A stretch of DNA of 64,000 nucleotides from Neelides folsomi (Eukaryota > Arthropoda > Collembola > Neelipleona > Neelidae). Below, piece after piece: positions 64,000 through 64,000 of this stretch. Where the stretch lies: the NCBI GenBank assembly GCA_034687125.1, contig JAQGBZ010000290.1, forward strand, positions 18,206-82,205, given 5' to 3'. Position 1 is the stretch's first letter. Every line of letters starts with the position of its first letter. The notes beneath the pieces are model-generated. The model saw only the letters and a list, made by a program, of their open reading frames with translations, had not been told where the DNA came from and did no database searches. The translations under genes were made by a program, and so were the position numbers.

Positions 64000-64000
64000 C

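Overview
This is a eukaryotic, intron-rich, strongly AT-rich nuclear window. The organism is most likely an arthropod, and I suspect a caligid copepod such as a salmon-louse relative. The grounds are the gene set (invertebrate-type NMDA receptor GluN2, Caskin, IFT38/CLUAP1, SUN protein, GID4), kilobase introns full of short AT words, and Tc1/mariner-type insertions. The species guess is inference. No prokaryotic system, CRISPR array, rRNA or tRNA was seen. The exon models below were joined by hand from GT/AG sites with consistent codon phase, and each joined model reads through without an internal stop.

Layout: (1) 251-11707, + strand, the last ten exons of an NMDA-type ionotropic glutamate receptor (GluN2-like). 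It runs from the end of S1 through M1, the pore loop, M3, S2, M4 and a short C-tail; the 5' part lies outside the window. (2) 11708-31163, about 19 kb with no recognisable coding sequence. It holds several inverted-repeat elements and a few blocks of unusually high GC that could be promoters, UTR exons or enhancers of the next gene. (3) 31164-44226, + strand, a complete Caskin-type scaffold (11 coding exons, 1153 aa) with tandem SAM domains, proline-rich clusters and the conserved Caskin C-terminus, but no ankyrin repeats or SH3 in this model. (4) 47370-49713, - strand, CLUAP1/IFT38 (6 exons, 535 aa), tail-to-tail with Caskin. (5) 51815-54499, + strand, a SUN-domain nuclear-envelope protein (5 exons, 737 aa), head-to-head with CLUAP1. 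(6) 58124-60721, + strand, GID4 (4 coding exons, 205 aa). A decayed, antisense 1.57-kb Tc1-like transposon sits in its second coding intron. (7) 63862-63999, - strand, the last coding exon of an unidentified gene that continues past the window.

The genes do not form a pathway or operon; they are ordinary animal genes in synteny. GluN2 and Caskin are both neuronal or synaptic, but their adjacency alone does not prove a functional link. I did not find a convincing new multi-gene system. The most interesting points are the glutamine at the NMDA pore N-site, an Ena/VASP-type FPPPP motif in Caskin, a Caskin model lacking ankyrin and SH3, a hairpin covering a Caskin 3' splice site, a 401-bp fold-back element, and several TA- or TAA-flanked MITEs.
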